In this document: positions 22,556 to 31,492 of the stretch, piece by piece | Position numbering within the stretch: the stretch's first letter is position 1 | How the letters are laid out: each line of letters starts with the position of its first letter | Notes under the pieces: model-generated | The model's database searches: none | What the model saw: the letters and a program-made list of their open reading frames with translations, nothing else | Told to the model about the DNA's origin: nothing | Program-made: the position numbers and the translations under genes | Source: an uncultured Lachnospiraceae bacterium | GTDB lineage: Bacteria; Bacillota; Clostridia; Lachnospirales; Lachnospiraceae | DNA length: 64,000 bases | Reading direction: 5' to 3' | Assembly (NCBI GenBank): GCA_934351835.1 | Contig: CAKRJP010000003.1 | Coordinates: forward strand, 62,001 to 126,000

Positions 22556-24856
22556 TTGAAACACCGGCCGCTATGTATGGTGTGCCTGGTAATATTTATA
22601 CTGCTGAGTGGTGTGATTTTAAAAGGCGGCTCATTGTTTTTGGAGGAACTAAAAGAGTCGTCTTTGGAAAAATATCAGTCAGATGGAGATACTGTCTGTA
22701 TAAAAGGAACAATTTATGATATACAGACAGGGGAGACTTATCAGGCGTTATACCTGAAAGATAACATTGTGAGCAGTACAAAAGAGAATCATCAAAGTTA
22801 TAAAGAATCAAAAATACTTGTCTATCTGGAAAAAGAAAGCAATCTGTCTATAGGAAATCAGATCCAGATAAAAGGAACACTGAAAATTTTTCAAGAGGCC
22901 AGAAATCCTGGCAATTTCGATCAGAGATTATATTATCAGAAATTGAATATTCACGGAATGGTGTGGGCAGAAAATCTGCAAGTAATTTCGGGAGAAACGT
23001 GGAAACTTAAAGATGCATTATATCGGCTGCGGAAAAGCTGGAAGAAAAATCTGCTGTTTGTAATGGGAGAAAAAGATGGAAATATTTTAAGTGCCATGTT
23101 ACTTGGCGAGAAGAAGGGGATGGATCAGGAGACGAAAGATTTGTATCAGGCAAATGGAATCTCGCATATTCTTGCCATTTCTTCATTACATCTTACATTT
23201 GTCGGTGGAAACGTTTATCGGCGGATGCGAAAGATCACGGGCTCTTATCCGGCTGGTGGTATTTGGGGCAGTTTGTTTCTGGTGGCTTATATACTGATGA
23301 TTGGTTTTACCATTTCAGCAGTTCGAGCGTTGGTGATGTTTTTGTTTCAAGTAGGAGCAGACATTTCCGGGAGAAAATATGATGCGCCGACAGCGTATTC
23401 TGTTGCAGCGGTGATAGTGCTTTTGTGGAGACCGCTCAGTCTGTATGATGGAGGTTTCTGGATGTCATTTGGTGCAATCGGAGCAATTTTGTTTCTATAT
23501 CCGATGCTGATCGTCGGATATGGTGATGAAGATGATGGTGAAGCAGGAGATAGCAAGAAAAAGAATGAGAAAACAAGTGTCGGCAGAGCCAAAAGAGCCT
23601 GGCGGATATTGAAGGAGTCCTTCCTGGTAAGTATAAGCATACAGCTTATACTATTGCCAGTCCAACTCTGGTGCTTTTACGAAATCCAGCCGGTATCGCT
23701 CTTGATGAATTTGTTCGTGATTCCCTTAATGTCGGTCATGCTGACAGCGGGAATGTCAGGGAGTATTTTGCTGGTTTTAAAGATACGGATAATAAGAAAA
23801 ACCGGTATCATCATTTTGTGGATATGTAAAGGGATTTTGAAAATTTATGAGGATAGCTGTAAAATGACGTTGGGATTTCCGGGTGCTAGGATGATTACCG
23901 GCTGCCCGGAGAAATGGGCAGTTTGGGTATATTATCTTATTTTGCTTCTGGTGATTTTATGGAGCAAGTGCAGAACGCAGGATGAAATGAAGCATAAAAG
24001 AAAACTTGCTGTCTGGCGGTTATTGATCCTTACAGTGGGAATCTGCCTGCTTGGTATTCATCCGGGAGAGCGGGGAAAACTTAGAGTTACATTTCTGGAT
24101 GTCGGTCAGGGAGACTGCATTTACATAAGGAGCCCACGGGGAACGTCTTATTTGATGGACGGCGGCAGTAGTGATGTGAAAAATGTAGGGCGTTATCGGA
24201 TTGAGCCATATCTGAAATACCGGGGAGTGAAAAGGCTGGATTATGTCTTTGTGAGTCACGGCGATGCCGATCACATCAATGGGATTCGGGAACTGTTAGA
24301 ACGCAAGAAAATCGGTGTGGATATCGGAATGCTGGTATTGCCGGAGCAGTTTGCATGGAATGATGCGTTGTATGGTCTGGCAGATACCGCGAAAGAATAT
24401 GAAATTCCGGTAGCAGTGATAAAGAAAGGCAGACAGATAAAAGAACAAGGGGAAAAGGGGAATTTTACGCTTACCTGTCTGGGACCGGGAAATACAGGGG
24501 CAGATCCCGGAAATGAGACTTCTATGATTCTGGCGGTACAGTGTGGAAATATTGATGTCTTACTGACCGGGGATGTGGAAGGAAAAGGAGAAGAACAGTT
24601 GCAGAAGCTCCTTGAGGAAAAATATCCGGATATCCGGTGGGAGATATTAAAAGCAGCACATCACGGATCGAAAAATTCATCGAAGGAAGCGTTCTTAGAA
24701 GTAGTACATCCAATAGAGACGGTCATTTCCGCAGGTATAAAGAACAGGTATGGACATCCCCACGCGGAAACCATAGAGAGACTTGAAAATATTGGAAGCA
24801 AGATTCGTTCAACGAAAGAAAAAGGAGCAGTGGAATACCTGCTTGAAATTTCATGA
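22556..24856 (+). CDS. comEC: DNA internalization-related competence protein ComEC/Rec2
   Basis: 766 residues. An N-terminal OB-like DUF4131 region, a membrane competence domain (about 165-480, with HILAISSLHLTFVGGNVYRR), and a C-terminal metallo-beta-lactamase domain (FLDVGQGDCIYI, SHGDADHIN, KAAHHGSKNSS, RYGHPHAETIERL). ComEC forms the channel that takes single-stranded DNA into the cytoplasm, and its lactamase domain probably degrades the other strand. The start is TTG at 22556 with AGGAGG 8 nt upstream. Full length with the catalytic motifs intact, so transformation may be possible. Confidence 0.95.
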   Translation: MKHRPLCMVCLVIFILLSGVILKGGSLFLEELKESSLEKYQSDGDTVCIKGTIYDIQTGETYQALYLKDNIVSSTKENHQSYKESKILVYLEKESNLSIGNQIQIKGTLKIFQEARNPGNFDQRLYYQKLNIHGMVWAENLQVISGETWKLKDALYRLRKSWKKNLLFVMGEKDGNILSAMLLGEKKGMDQETKDLYQANGISHILAISSLHLTFVGGNVYRRMRKITGSYPAGGIWGSLFLVAYILMIGFTISAVRALVMFLFQVGADISGRKYDAPTAYSVAAVIVLLWRPLSLYDGGFWMSFGAIGAILFLYPMLIVGYGDEDDGEAGDSKKKNEKTSVGRAKRAWRILKESFLVSISIQLILLPVQLWCFYEIQPVSLLMNLFVIPLMSVMLTAGMSGSILLVLKIRIIRKTGIIILWICKGILKIYEDSCKMTLGFPGARMITGCPEKWAVWVYYLILLLVILWSKCRTQDEMKHKRKLAVWRLLILTVGICLLGIHPGERGKLRVTFLDVGQGDCIYIRSPRGTSYLMDGGSSDVKNVGRYRIEPYLKYRGVKRLDYVFVSHGDADHINGIRELLERKKIGVDIGMLVLPEQFAWNDALYGLADTAKEYEIPVAVIKKGRQIKEQGEKGNFTLTCLGPGNTGADPGNETSMILAVQCGNIDVLLTGDVEGKGEEQLQKLLEEKYPDIRWEILKAAHHGSKNSSKEAFLEVVHPIETVISAGIKNRYGHPHAETIERLENIGSKIRSTKEKGAVEYLLEIS

Positions 24857-24870
24857 ACCACGTTATACGG

Positions 24871-24899
24871 TTGAATTTGCGTGTGAAGACTAGTATAAT
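24871..24899 (+). promoter_or_regulatory. Promoter of the alpha-hydroxy-acid oxidase gene
   Basis: TTGAAT (24871-24876), 17-nt spacer, TATAAT (24894-24899). Confidence 0.75.
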
Positions 24900-24956
24900 T
24901 CTAAGGAAGATGAACTATTAATTTGTAAATTATATAATATGAAAGAGGGATTAGAT

Positions 24957-25973
24957 ATGACATATGATGAGGTATTAAAGAGTGCAAGAACCTGTATAGG
25001 AGATGTTTGTAAGGCCTGTCCTGTATGTAATGGAAGAGCCTGTGGAGCGAAGATGCCGGGACCTGGAGCAAAAGGGACCGGAACAGTAGCGATCAAGAAC
25101 TACGAAGAGTGGCAGAAATTATCTTTAAATATGGATACTATCTGTGAGAATAAGCCGGTAGATACAACATTGAATATTTTTGGACAGAGTTTCAAATATC
25201 CATTCTTTGCAGCACCAATTGGAGCAATGAAACTTCATTACGGAGATAAATATGACGATCTGCAGTACAATGATATCTTAGTATCTGCATGTGCTGATGC
25301 CGGTATTGCTGCATTTACAGGAGATGGAACAAATCCTGCAGTTATGGAGGGCGCTACAAAAGCAATCAAGGCGAAAGATGGAAGAGGTATTCCGACAGTA
25401 AAACCGTGGGATATCAATACACTGGCGGAGAAATTTGCGTTAGTAAAAGAATCAGGTTCTTTTGCAGTCGCAATGGATATTGATGCGGCAGGTCTCCCAT
25501 TCCTTAAGAATATGACACCTCCGGCTGGAAGCAAGACAGTCGAAGAATTAAAAGCAGTTATTGATGCAGCAGGAGTGCCGTTCATTGTAAAAGGAGTAAT
25601 GACGGTAAAAGGTGCATTGAAAGCAAAAGAGGCAGGAGCTTCGGCAATTGTTGTATCAAACCATGGTGGACGAGTGCTGGATCAGTGTCCTCCGACAGCT
25701 TCTGTATTGGAAGAGATTGTGGATGCAGTTGGTGATGATATGAAGATTTTAGTAGATGGCGGAATCCGTACGGGTATTGATGTATTTAAAGCGATTGCTT
25801 TAGGTGCAGATGCTGTACTGATCGGACGTCCATTTGTAGTGTCTGTATATGGCGGAGCTGCAGAAGGTGTAAATGCTTTTGCAGAGAAGCTGGCATCCGA
25901 ATTAAAAGATGCAATGGCTATGTGCGGAGCTCATTCTCTGAGTGAGATCACAAGAGATATGGTGCGTTGGTAA
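24957..25973 (+). CDS. FMN-dependent alpha-hydroxy-acid oxidizing protein with Cys-rich N-terminus
   Basis: 338 residues of the lactate/glycolate oxidase-type TIM barrel: FFAAPIGAMK (FMN contact), VVSNHGGRVLDQ with the catalytic histidine, and the phosphate-binding ILVDGGIRTGIDVFKAIALGADAV. The N-terminus is unusual, with five cysteines within about 24 residues (CIGDVCKACPVCNGRACG), which could hold a metal or Fe-S cluster. The start at 24957 is set by GAGGG 7 nt upstream; the frame is open from 24939. In anaerobes such proteins probably act as dehydrogenases; the substrate is not known. Confidence 0.85.
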   Translation: MTYDEVLKSARTCIGDVCKACPVCNGRACGAKMPGPGAKGTGTVAIKNYEEWQKLSLNMDTICENKPVDTTLNIFGQSFKYPFFAAPIGAMKLHYGDKYDDLQYNDILVSACADAGIAAFTGDGTNPAVMEGATKAIKAKDGRGIPTVKPWDINTLAEKFALVKESGSFAVAMDIDAAGLPFLKNMTPPAGSKTVEELKAVIDAAGVPFIVKGVMTVKGALKAKEAGASAIVVSNHGGRVLDQCPPTASVLEEIVDAVGDDMKILVDGGIRTGIDVFKAIALGADAVLIGRPFVVSVYGGAAEGVNAFAEKLASELKDAMAMCGAHSLSEITRDMVRW

Positions 25974-26014
25974 GAAGTGCCGGATGCCTTTAAAAACTGT
26001 TTTATGGTGAAAGC

Positions 26015-26992
26015 ATGAAGAGTATTAATGAAGATATTAAAACTGGAAATTTCAGACAGACATACCTCCTTTACGGGGATGAAGCTTATTTGAAGAAACT
26101 TTATAAAGATAAGTTGAAAAAAGCGATACTCCCTGAGGGGGATACGATGAATTATGCATATTATGAAGGTAAGGGAACGAATCCGTCAGAACTCATTGAT
26201 CTGGCGGAGACGATGCCTTTCTTTGCAGACCGTAGACTTATTATTGTAGAAAATTCAGGATTTTTTAAGACTGCAACGCCCGAACTTGCGGATTATATCA
26301 AGGGTATGCCGGAGACAGCCTGTTTTGTATTTGTGGAGCAGGAAGTTGATAAAAGGGGCAAATTATATAAAGCTGTCAAAGATAAGGGAAGAGTGACAGA
26401 ACTTGGAAAGCAAGATGAGAAGACACTTCTGGTGTGGATTGCCGGTATGGTAAAAAGAGAAGGCAGACAGATCAAAGAGTCTACGGCGAGATATCTGATC
26501 AGTAAAGTCGGAACAGATATGCAAAATCTTGAGAAGGAGATGGAGAAACTCTTTTCCTACACTCTGGGAGAATCTGAGATTACAGTGCAGGCCATCGAAG
26601 AAATCTGTACAACGCAGGTGACCAACAAGATTTTTGATATGGTGGAATCTGTGGCAACAAAACAGCAGAAAAAAGCGTTGGATTATTATTATGATCTGCT
26701 GGCACTAAAAGAGCCGCCGATGCGTATCCTTTATCTTTTAACCAGACAGTTTAAATTGTTATTAGAAGTAAAAGCGCTTCTGGCAAAAGGATATGATAAA
26801 TCCATGATCGCCAAAGAAGCGGGATTACATCCCTTTGTTGCCGGAAAATATATGAAGCAGTGCAGATCATTTTCTGAAAAGACGCTCCGGGACATCATGG
26901 AATATTCGGCAGAAACGGAAGAAATGGTGAAGACCGGGCGTTTGAATGACCGTATGAGTGTCGAACTCTTCATTGTAAAATACAGCAAGTAA
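26015..26992 (+). CDS. holA: DNA polymerase III subunit delta
   Basis: 325 residues. HolA is the clamp-loader wrench that opens the beta clamp. N-terminal FRQTYLLYGDEAYLKKLYKDKL and LAETMPFFADRRLIIVENS, the middle TARYLISKVGTDMQNLEKEMEKL and a C-terminal helical part match the family. The ribosome site is weak (GGTGAAAG). It follows the oxidase by 41 nt and precedes lepA. Confidence 0.95.
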   Translation: MKSINEDIKTGNFRQTYLLYGDEAYLKKLYKDKLKKAILPEGDTMNYAYYEGKGTNPSELIDLAETMPFFADRRLIIVENSGFFKTATPELADYIKGMPETACFVFVEQEVDKRGKLYKAVKDKGRVTELGKQDEKTLLVWIAGMVKREGRQIKESTARYLISKVGTDMQNLEKEMEKLFSYTLGESEITVQAIEEICTTQVTNKIFDMVESVATKQQKKALDYYYDLLALKEPPMRILYLLTRQFKLLLEVKALLAKGYDKSMIAKEAGLHPFVAGKYMKQCRSFSEKTLRDIMEYSAETEEMVKTGRLNDRMSVELFIVKYSK

Positions 26993-27048
26993 TGATACAA
27001 TATTTCAGAATGAAAGAACAATATAGAAAAGATTGAGGTAGAGTATTA

Positions 27049-28863
27049 GTGGCAATTATAGATCAGAGTAAAATTCGTAATTTTTGTATTATCGCACATA
27101 TCGATCATGGAAAATCTACACTGGCGGACCGTATTATCGAGATGACAGGACTTCTTACCAGCAGAGAGATGCAGGCGCAGGTGTTAGATAATATGGAACT
27201 TGAGAGAGAACGTGGAATCACAATTAAGGCACAGGCGGTCCGTATTATATATAATGCGAAAGATGGAGAAGAGTATATTTTCAACCTGATTGACACGCCG
27301 GGACATGTGGATTTTAACTACGAGGTATCGAGAAGCCTGGCAGCTTGCGATGGAGCGATTTTAGTTGTAGATGCGGCACAGGGGGTAGAAGCCCAGACAC
27401 TGGCAAATGTATATCTGGCACTGGATCATGATCTGGATGTGATGCCGGTCATTAATAAGGTGGATCTTCCAAGTGCAGATCCGGAGCGTGTTATCGAAGA
27501 GATTGAGGACGTAATAGGAATAGAGGCGGAGGATGCACCGCGTATTTCAGCAAAGACCGGACTGAATGTAGATCAGGTATTAGAACAGATTGTAGAGAAG
27601 ATACCGGCACCGGGCGGAGATCCGAAAGCGCCTTTGCAGGCGTTGATTTTTGACTCGCTGTATGATTCTTACAAAGGTGTTATCATGTTCTGCAGGATCA
27701 AAGAAGGTACGGTAAAGAAAGGTACTCCAATCCGTATGATGGCGACAGGAGCTACGGCGGATGTTGTAGAAGTCGGATATTTTGGTGCGGGACAGTTTAT
27801 TCCGTGTGAGGAACTGGCAGCAGGAATGGTTGGTTATATTACTGCTAGCCTTAAGAATGTAAAAGATACCCGTGTGGGAGATACCGTGACGGATGATTCG
27901 AATCCTTGTAAGGAACCTCTCCCGGGATATAAAAAAGTAAATCCAATGGTTTACTGCGGAATGTATCCGGCAGATGGTGCGAAGTATCCGGATCTTCGAG
28001 ATGCACTTGAAAAATTACAGTTAAACGATGCTTCATTGCAGTTTGAACCGGAGACTTCTATTGCGTTGGGATTTGGTTTCCGTTGCGGTTTCCTGGGATT
28101 GTTGCATCTGGAGATTATCCAGGAACGACTGGAGAGAGAATATAATCTGGATCTGGTAACGACAGCACCGAGTGTTATTTACAAAGTGCATAAGACGAAT
28201 GGAGAAGTAATCGAACTGACGAATCCGTCGAATCTTCCGGATCCATCAGAGATTGATTATATGGAGGAGCCGATGGTAAAAGCAGAGATCATGGTGACCT
28301 CTGAGTATATCGGAGCTATTATGGATCTTTGTCAGGAGCGAAGAGGTATCTATGAGGGAATGGAATATATTGAGGAGACCAGGGCGGTACTTCGATATCA
28401 CCTTCCGCTCAATGAGATCATTTATGATTTCTTCGACGCATTAAAATCCAGATCCAGAGGATATGCTTCCTTTGATTATGAGATGGATGGCTATGTGAAA
28501 TCAGAACTTGTGAAGTTGGATATCCTGATCAATAAAGAAGAGGTGGATGCTCTTTCATTTATCGTACATGCGGATACTGCTTATGAGCGTGGTCGTAAGA
28601 TGTGTGAAAAATTAAAAGAAGAGATTCCAAGACAGCTCTTTGAGATTCCGATTCAGGCAGCGATTGGAAGCAAGATTATAGCAAGAGAGACCGTAAGAGC
28701 GATGCGAAAAGACGTACTTGCCAAGTGTTATGGTGGTGATATCAGCCGTAAGCGTAAACTTCTGGAGAAGCAGAAGGAAGGTAAGAAACGTATGCGTCAG
28801 GTGGGTAATGTAGAGATCCCACAGAAAGCATTTATGAGTGTTCTGAAATTGGATGATAAATAA
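27049..28863 (+). CDS. lepA: Elongation factor 4 (LepA)
   Basis: 604 residues. GTPase domain with AHIDHGKSTL (P-loop), the switch region ERERGITIKAQAVR, DTPGHVDF and NKVDLPSADP, followed by domains II, III, V and the LepA-specific C-terminal domain (SYYRKRKLLEKQKEGKKR-like region near residue 575). It binds ribosomes and promotes back-translocation or assembly. Starts with GTG at 27049 preceded by GAGG. Confidence 0.97.
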   Translation: MAIIDQSKIRNFCIIAHIDHGKSTLADRIIEMTGLLTSREMQAQVLDNMELERERGITIKAQAVRIIYNAKDGEEYIFNLIDTPGHVDFNYEVSRSLAACDGAILVVDAAQGVEAQTLANVYLALDHDLDVMPVINKVDLPSADPERVIEEIEDVIGIEAEDAPRISAKTGLNVDQVLEQIVEKIPAPGGDPKAPLQALIFDSLYDSYKGVIMFCRIKEGTVKKGTPIRMMATGATADVVEVGYFGAGQFIPCEELAAGMVGYITASLKNVKDTRVGDTVTDDSNPCKEPLPGYKKVNPMVYCGMYPADGAKYPDLRDALEKLQLNDASLQFEPETSIALGFGFRCGFLGLLHLEIIQERLEREYNLDLVTTAPSVIYKVHKTNGEVIELTNPSNLPDPSEIDYMEEPMVKAEIMVTSEYIGAIMDLCQERRGIYEGMEYIEETRAVLRYHLPLNEIIYDFFDALKSRSRGYASFDYEMDGYVKSELVKLDILINKEEVDALSFIVHADTAYERGRKMCEKLKEEIPRQLFEIPIQAAIGSKIIARETVRAMRKDVLAKCYGGDISRKRKLLEKQKEGKKRMRQVGNVEIPQKAFMSVLKLDDK

Positions 28864-28864
28864 T

Positions 28865-30037
28865 ATGAGCAATAAAAAAGAACTGGAGTTGTATATCCAT
28901 ATTCCATTTTGCATCAGAAAATGTAAATATTGTGATTTCCTGTCGGGGCCTTCCGGTGAGAAGGAACGACGGGAATATGTAGAGAGCCTTTGCCGGAAGA
29001 TCCATTCTTATGGAGATTTGGCGAAGGCTTATCGTGTTATTAGTATTTTTGTAGGAGGAGGGACTCCTTCAATACTGACAGAAGAGCAGATATTGAAGAT
29101 CTTTGCAGCGCTCAGAGAGGTATTTGAGATTGAGGCGGATGCGGAGATTACGTTGGAAATGAACCCGGGAACAGTGACAGAAGAGAAAATGGAGGCGTAT
29201 AAACAGTGTGGAATTAATCGGCTGAGTATGGGCCTTCAGTCGACGGATAACAAAGAACTAAAGGCTTTGGGGCGAATCCACACATATGAGACGTTTCTGG
29301 AGAGTTATCAACTTGCGAGAGCCGCAGGATTTCAGAATATAAATGTGGATCTGATGTCGGCAATCCCTTATCAGACCAGAGAGAGCTATCGGAAGACGTT
29401 GAAGAGAATTGCAGAACTTGTCCCACCGCCGGAACATATTTCGGCATACAGTCTGATCATTGAGGAAGGGACGCCGTTTTTCGAACGTTACGGTGAGGGA
29501 GAACATGCAGAGGAACTTCCCGGTGAAGAGGAAGAACGCCAGATGTATCAGGATACGATAGAGATTTTAAAAAATTATGGATATCACCGGTATGAAATCT
29601 CCAATTATGCAAAAGAAGGGTATGAATGCAGGCATAACATCGGATACTGGAACCGCACAGAGTACTTGGGGATTGGAAGCGGGGCAGCATCACTGATTGA
29701 AAATTGCAGATTTACAGCACCGGATCTTCTTAAAGAACCGAAGAATTTGGCGGATGAAAAGCTCTTAGAAAAAAAGAAAATTTGGGGGCAGGATATAGAG
29801 ATATTAACTGTGGAAAATCAGATGGAAGAAACAATGTTTTTGGGACTTCGGATGATGAAAGGAGTCTCTGTTTCTGACTTTGAAAAGTCTTTTGGAAGAA
29901 CAATGGAATCAGTCTATGGTGATGTTATCAAACGATTGAAAAAAGAACAATTGATTGTAGAAGATGGGGATTATATCCGATTGACAGAACGAGGAATTGA
30001 TATCAGCAATTATGTGATGAGCGAATTTTTGCTGTAA
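28865..30037 (+). CDS. hemW: Radical SAM heme chaperone HemW
   Basis: About 390 residues. The radical SAM cluster motif is CIRKCKYCDF (CxxxCxxC), preceded by LYIHIPF, followed by IFVGGGTPSIL and the NPGTV, MGLQS and DLMSAIPYQT blocks of the HemN/HemW family. HemW carries heme for transfer to respiratory proteins and lacks oxidase activity; older annotations call it coproporphyrinogen oxidase. It begins directly after the lepA stop codon; an ATG overlapping lepA at 28853 is an alternative start. Confidence 0.92.
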   Translation: MSNKKELELYIHIPFCIRKCKYCDFLSGPSGEKERREYVESLCRKIHSYGDLAKAYRVISIFVGGGTPSILTEEQILKIFAALREVFEIEADAEITLEMNPGTVTEEKMEAYKQCGINRLSMGLQSTDNKELKALGRIHTYETFLESYQLARAAGFQNINVDLMSAIPYQTRESYRKTLKRIAELVPPPEHISAYSLIIEEGTPFFERYGEGEHAEELPGEEEERQMYQDTIEILKNYGYHRYEISNYAKEGYECRHNIGYWNRTEYLGIGSGAASLIENCRFTAPDLLKEPKNLADEKLLEKKKIWGQDIEILTVENQMEETMFLGLRMMKGVSVSDFEKSFGRTMESVYGDVIKRLKKEQLIVEDGDYIRLTERGIDISNYVMSEFLL

Positions 30038-30042
30038 AAGAG

Positions 30043-30067
30043 TGGCCGGTCTATAAAAGACTGGCCA
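30043..30067. terminator. Terminator between convergent hemW and DUF4364 genes
   Basis: 10-bp stem TGGCCGGTCT / AGACTGGCCA with a 5-nt loop, containing the stop codon of the minus-strand gene. The minus strand continues CTCTTTTAC; the plus strand has only ATTATC. Confidence 0.6.
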
Positions 30068-30563
30068 TTATCATTGCATAGATTTCTTCATTTTTACTCG
30101 TCCAGTTATTTGCAATTGTCTCTGCTTCTGCTTCGGTAGGAACGGTTACGGTCAGGTCGATCAGTGGAGCGTCGTGTTCGATCACCTGACAACGCACAGA
30201 ATATTCCATGTTAGAATTGCGATAATAATCAGACTTTACAGATACTTCGTTTTTTAATTCATATTTCTTGGCCTGTAGAAATTTGTTGATATCATTCTGG
30301 ATTTCGGCAGAAATATCATTGCGGAAGAAATTAATGGTCTGTTCTCCTTCTTCTGTCAGGTGATAAAATGTTCTGCTGTGGGTGGATTCCTCACGGATAA
30401 AACCGGAATCGATCATCTCGGAAATCGCCTGTTGTAATTTGAAATACGTTGTATAGCCTTCATCCAGGATAAACTCCGAAACTTGTGAGTTGGTCAGTGG
30501 AAAATCTACTTTGTCCAACATATATAAGATAATTAGTTTGTATAATTTAAATGAATTTGCCAT
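30051..30563 (-). CDS. DUF4364 family protein
   Basis: About 170 residues. The N-terminal part looks like a winged helix of PadR/MarR type (MANSFKLYKLIILYMLDKVD, then NSQVSEFILDEGYTTYFKLQ and FIREESTHSRTFYHLTEEGE), and the C-terminal part is a mixed domain ending in WTSKNEEIYAMIM. This is the Clostridia-specific DUF4364 family, presumed regulatory. The start at 30563 has AAAGGAGG; the frame extends upstream into the radical SAM gene. Last gene of the malic enzyme unit, with only 2 nt between it and the gene before. Confidence 0.82.
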   Translation of the reverse strand: MANSFKLYKLIILYMLDKVDFPLTNSQVSEFILDEGYTTYFKLQQAISEMIDSGFIREESTHSRTFYHLTEEGEQTINFFRNDISAEIQNDINKFLQAKKYELKNEVSVKSDYYRNSNMEYSVRCQVIEHDAPLIDLTVTVPTEAEAETIANNWTSKNEEIYAMIMASLL

Positions 30564-30565
30564 TA

Positions 30566-31489
30566 TTATACCTCCTTTCCCTGCCAGATATCTTCTTGTT
30601 TCAGGTAAGCACCAAGTTTGTTCAGAACATTTCTTTTGTGTCTGGTCCATGTGGGTTCGATCAAAAGTGAGGCAGGTCCATCACCTGTCAGACGATGGAT
30701 TACAATCTCCGGATCCAGCACCTGGATGCATTTCCCTAATAGCACCAGATATTCTTCCAATGTAAAGATATGAAAGGGATGTTCTCTGTAATAGGTTGCC
30801 AGATCTGTATGTTCTAATATATGGAGTAATTGGAATTTGATTCCCTGAATGTTACAGGTATTTAAGTAACGTACAGTGTCTAACATCATTTCGGTATCTT
30901 CTCCGGGAAGTCCAAGGATTGTATGAACGATCACAGGGATTTTTCTGGTATTTAAGTTCGCAACTGCCTTTTCGAAAACCGGAAGTTCATATCCTCTGCG
31001 AATAAACTCAGCAGTAGAAGCATGAATGGTCTGGAGTCCAAGTTCAATCCATACGGGTTTGATCTGGTTAATCTCACTTAAAAGATCCAGAACTTCATCC
31101 CCGAGGCAGTCTGGTCTGGTTGCGATAGAGATGATCCGGATCTCCGGATGCAAAGCCGCCTCCATATAAATCTTACGCAAATATTCCACCGGTGCATAAG
31201 TGTTTGTGTATGCCTGAAAATAAGCAATATAGGAATGCCCGGAATATTTGGAAGAAACCTGTGCTTTCCCTGAGTTTATCTGATCTGTGATAGAAAGTGC
31301 CCGGTCAGAGGCAAAGTCACCGGAACCGCCTGCGCTGCAGAAAATACAGCCGAGGCGGCCGGCGCTTCCGTCACGGTTGGGGCAGGTCATACCGCCATCC
31401 AGTGAAATCTTGTATAATTTTTCATGGTAAGTATTTTTCAGATAATAATCCAGTGAATAATATCTTTTTTCTCCCCAACGAGTTCTCAT
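30566..31489 (-). CDS. TIGR01212 family radical SAM protein (YhcC-like)
   Basis: 307 residues. The cluster motif is CPNRDGSAGRLGCIFCSAGG, the spaced CxxxxxxxxxxxCxxC form of the YhcC/TIGR01212 family rather than the common CxxxCxxC, followed by FQAYTNTYAPVEYLRKIY, SIATRPDCLGDEVLDLL and WIELGLQTIHASTAEFIRRG. The reaction is not firmly known, though relatives are linked to tRNA thiolation. The ATG lies 4 nt after the malic enzyme stop codon. Confidence 0.88.
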   Translation of the reverse strand: MRTRWGEKRYYSLDYYLKNTYHEKLYKISLDGGMTCPNRDGSAGRLGCIFCSAGGSGDFASDRALSITDQINSGKAQVSSKYSGHSYIAYFQAYTNTYAPVEYLRKIYMEAALHPEIRIISIATRPDCLGDEVLDLLSEINQIKPVWIELGLQTIHASTAEFIRRGYELPVFEKAVANLNTRKIPVIVHTILGLPGEDTEMMLDTVRYLNTCNIQGIKFQLLHILEHTDLATYYREHPFHIFTLEEYLVLLGKCIQVLDPEIVIHRLTGDGPASLLIEPTWTRHKRNVLNKLGAYLKQEDIWQGKEV

Positions 31490-31492
31490 AAA

